A stretch of 6,304 bases of DNA from Lonsdalea quercina subsp. quercina. GTDB lineage: Bacteria > Pseudomonadota > Gammaproteobacteria > Enterobacterales > Enterobacteriaceae. Location: positions 168,071 through 174,374 of the forward strand of contig NZ_JIBO01000004.1 in assembly GCF_000688655.1 (NCBI RefSeq). Reading direction: 5' to 3'. The notes under the pieces were generated by a model that did no database searches, was not told the origin of the DNA, and saw only the letters and a list, made by a program, of their open reading frames with translations. Of this stretch, positions 5,187 to 6,304 are shown one piece after another. The translations under genes were made by a program, and so were the position numbers. Within the stretch, counting starts at the first letter, position 1. Each line of letters opens with the position of its first letter.

Positions 5187-6304
5187 ATGACAGATGTAAC
5201 CGTAAAATCGCTGGCCGCAGAGATTCAGACTCCGGTTGACCGCCTGATACAGCAGTTTGCTGATGCCGGTATAACCAAGTCCGCATCAGACTCTGTGACC
5301 CAGCACGAGAAAGAAAGCTTGCTGGCGCACCTGAACCGTGAACGCGGCAGTGCGCCGGGAAAACTGACGCTGCAGCGCAAAACGCGCAGCACATTGAATG
5401 TTCCAAGCACCGGTGGTAAGAGTAAAGCGGTACAGATCGAAGTCCGCAAGAAACGTACTTATGTAAAACGCGATTCTGTGGAAGGTCAGCAGACCTCCGA
5501 AGAAGAGTTGGCGCGGCGTGAAGCGGAAGAACAGGCACAACGTGCTGCAGAAGAGCAGACTAAACGCGAGGCGGAAGAAAAAGCCCAGCGCGAAGCGGCT
5601 GAAAAAGCGAAGCGTGCCGCTGAAGATCAAGCCAGACGTGAGGCCGCCGACAAGGCTAAGCGCGACGGAGCGGAAAAAGAAAAAGTGACCAATCAACAAA
5701 ACAACACCATGACCAAACCAGCTCAGGCTGAGAAAGCGCGTCGCGAAGCCGAAGCAGCTGAACTCAAGCGAAAAGCGGAAGAAGCGGCACGCCAGAAGGT
5801 TGAAGAAGAAGCCCGTCGCGTGGCAGAAGAAGCTCGCCGCATGGCTGAGGAAAACGCCGGTCGTTGGGAAAATCAGAAAGACGAAACCGAAACTTCTGAC
5901 TATCACGTAACCACATCGCATCACGCACGTGAAGCCGAAGATGAAAACGATCGCAAGGTCGAAGGCGAACGTCGTGCTCGCACTCGCGGCGGCAAAGCGA
6001 CCAAGCAGAAGAAAGGCAACCGCCTGTCTGAATCTAAAGCCGATCGCGAAGAGGCTCGCGCTGTCACTCGCGGCGGTAAAGGCAAACGTAAACCAAGCAC
6101 TCTGCAGCAGAGCTTCAACAAGCCTGCCCAGGCGGTTAACCGCGATGTAGTGATTGGCGAAACCGTGACGGTGGCTGAACTCGCGAACAAGATGGCCGTT
6201 AAAGGCTCTCAGGTCATCAAAACGATGATGCGTCTGGGCGCAATGGCGACTATCAACCAGGTTATCGATCAGGAAACGGCTCAGCTCGTGGCGGAAGAAA
6301 TGGG
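5187..6304 (+). CDS. infB: Translation initiation factor IF-2, 3'-truncated by the window edge
   Basis: IF2 is the GTPase that brings initiator fMet-tRNA to the 30S subunit and promotes 50S joining. The window holds codons 1-372; E. coli IF2 has 890 residues, so the G domain and the fMet-tRNA-binding C2 domain lie beyond the end. Visible parts are the N1 domain (about 1-50, [12 protein letters not shown]), the conserved [12 protein letters not shown] (59-70) and [14 protein letters not shown] (82-95), a charged Ala/Glu/Arg/Lys-rich linker (about 105-225), [16 protein letters not shown] (237-252), basic RGGK motifs (267-270, 295-298), and a second IF2-N domain starting at [13 protein letters not shown] (313-325). 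The frame is open to the window end. ATG 5187 has AAGGA at 5177-5181, 5 bases upstream, and lies 25 bp after nusA. Internal starts for shorter forms are conserved (see 5685-5711). Confidence 0.97.
   Translation, partial: MTDVTVKSLAAEIQTPVDRLIQQFADAGITKSASDSVTQHEKESLLAHLNRERGSAPGKLTLQRKTRSTLNVPSTGGKSKAVQIEVRKKRTYVKRDSVEGQQTSEEELARREAEEQAQRAAEEQTKREAEEKAQREAAEKAKRAAEDQARREAADKAKRDGAEKEKVTNQQNNTMTKPAQAEKARREAEAAELKRKAEEAARQKVEEEARRVAEEARRMAEENAGRWENQKDETETSDYHVTTSHHAREAEDENDRKVEGERRARTRGGKATKQKKGNRLSESKADREEARAVTRGGKGKRKPSTLQQSFNKPAQAVNRDVVIGETVTVAELANKMAVKGSQVIKTMMRLGAMATINQVIDQETAQLVAEEM
5517..5684 (+). repeat. Seven degenerate 24-bp repeats encoding an octapeptide array in IF2
   Basis: Codons 111-166 of infB read as seven consecutive octads each starting with Arg: [56 protein letters not shown]. 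The DNA units are degenerate at third positions, so the repeat is old. The peptide should be a long, charged single helix. E. coli IF2 has a similar array, so the feature is known; copy number and sequence vary between species. Confidence 0.85.
5685..5711 (+). promoter_or_regulatory. Probable internal starts for IF2-beta (GTG) and IF2-gamma (ATG)
   Basis: E. coli makes three IF2 forms by starting at codon 1, GTG 158 and ATG 165. Here the matching sequence [13 protein letters not shown] places GTG at codon 167 (5685-5687) and ATG at codon 175 (5709-5711). Both codons are retained although the surrounding array differs in length. Upstream GGAG (5667-5670) is 14 bases from the GTG, longer than usual, so the site is not strong by simple Shine-Dalgarno rules. 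Confidence 0.65.

Noticed and set aside
5286..5924. Long open frame on the - strand opposite infB, rich in Phe and Leu; considered as a membrane protein.
   Set aside because: It is the antisense of the Glu/Lys/Arg-rich IF2 linker, whose codons read as Phe, Leu and Ser on the other strand. The + strand protein is clearly IF2, and no separate start signals support the antisense frame.

Overview
The window is a conserved enterobacterial housekeeping segment, all on the + strand: folP (3' part) - glmM - secG - tRNA-Leu(GAG) - initiator tRNA-fMet - rimP - nusA - infB (5' part). The proteins align almost residue for residue, from memory, with the Escherichia coli proteins, and the gene order is the enterobacterial one. 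Two things suggest an Enterobacterales member outside the E. coli/Salmonella group, perhaps in or near the Pectobacteriaceae or Yersiniaceae. First, the protein sequences differ moderately from E. coli. Second, argG and yhbX, which as I recall lie between leuU and metY in E. coli K-12, are absent. Genus cannot be fixed by eye.

Bases 1-2072 hold folP (about 36 N-terminal residues lie before the window) and glmM. They are 3 bp apart, and the glmM ribosome binding site overlaps the folP stop. They make a folate enzyme and the phosphoglucosamine mutase that feeds peptidoglycan and LPS synthesis. A 300-bp gene-free gap follows (2073-2372). It carries a candidate sigma-70 promoter and two small hairpins before secG, a subunit of the SecYEG translocon. 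After secG come an 8-bp perfect hairpin and two tRNA genes 59 bp apart.

Bases 2983-3196 form a structured leader between metY and rimP: a long stem resembling an RNase III processing site, a compact 8-bp hairpin, and two tandem intrinsic terminators. The second terminator ends 17 bp before the rimP TTG start. In E. coli the equivalent leader separates the tRNA from the mRNA and sets how much transcription reaches rimP-nusA-infB; NusA, encoded downstream, takes part in its own regulation. The operon joins ribosome maturation (RimP), transcription elongation, termination and antitermination (NusA) and translation initiation (IF2, initiator tRNA).

I see no mobile element, CRISPR array, phage remnant, toxin-antitoxin pair or defence gene, and no evidence of a new system. 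The points worth a second look are RNA-level: alternative pairings around the tandem terminators and rimP start, the altered tRNA neighbourhood, the octad repeat ending exactly at the IF2-beta start, and a glycine replaced in the second acidic repeat of NusA.
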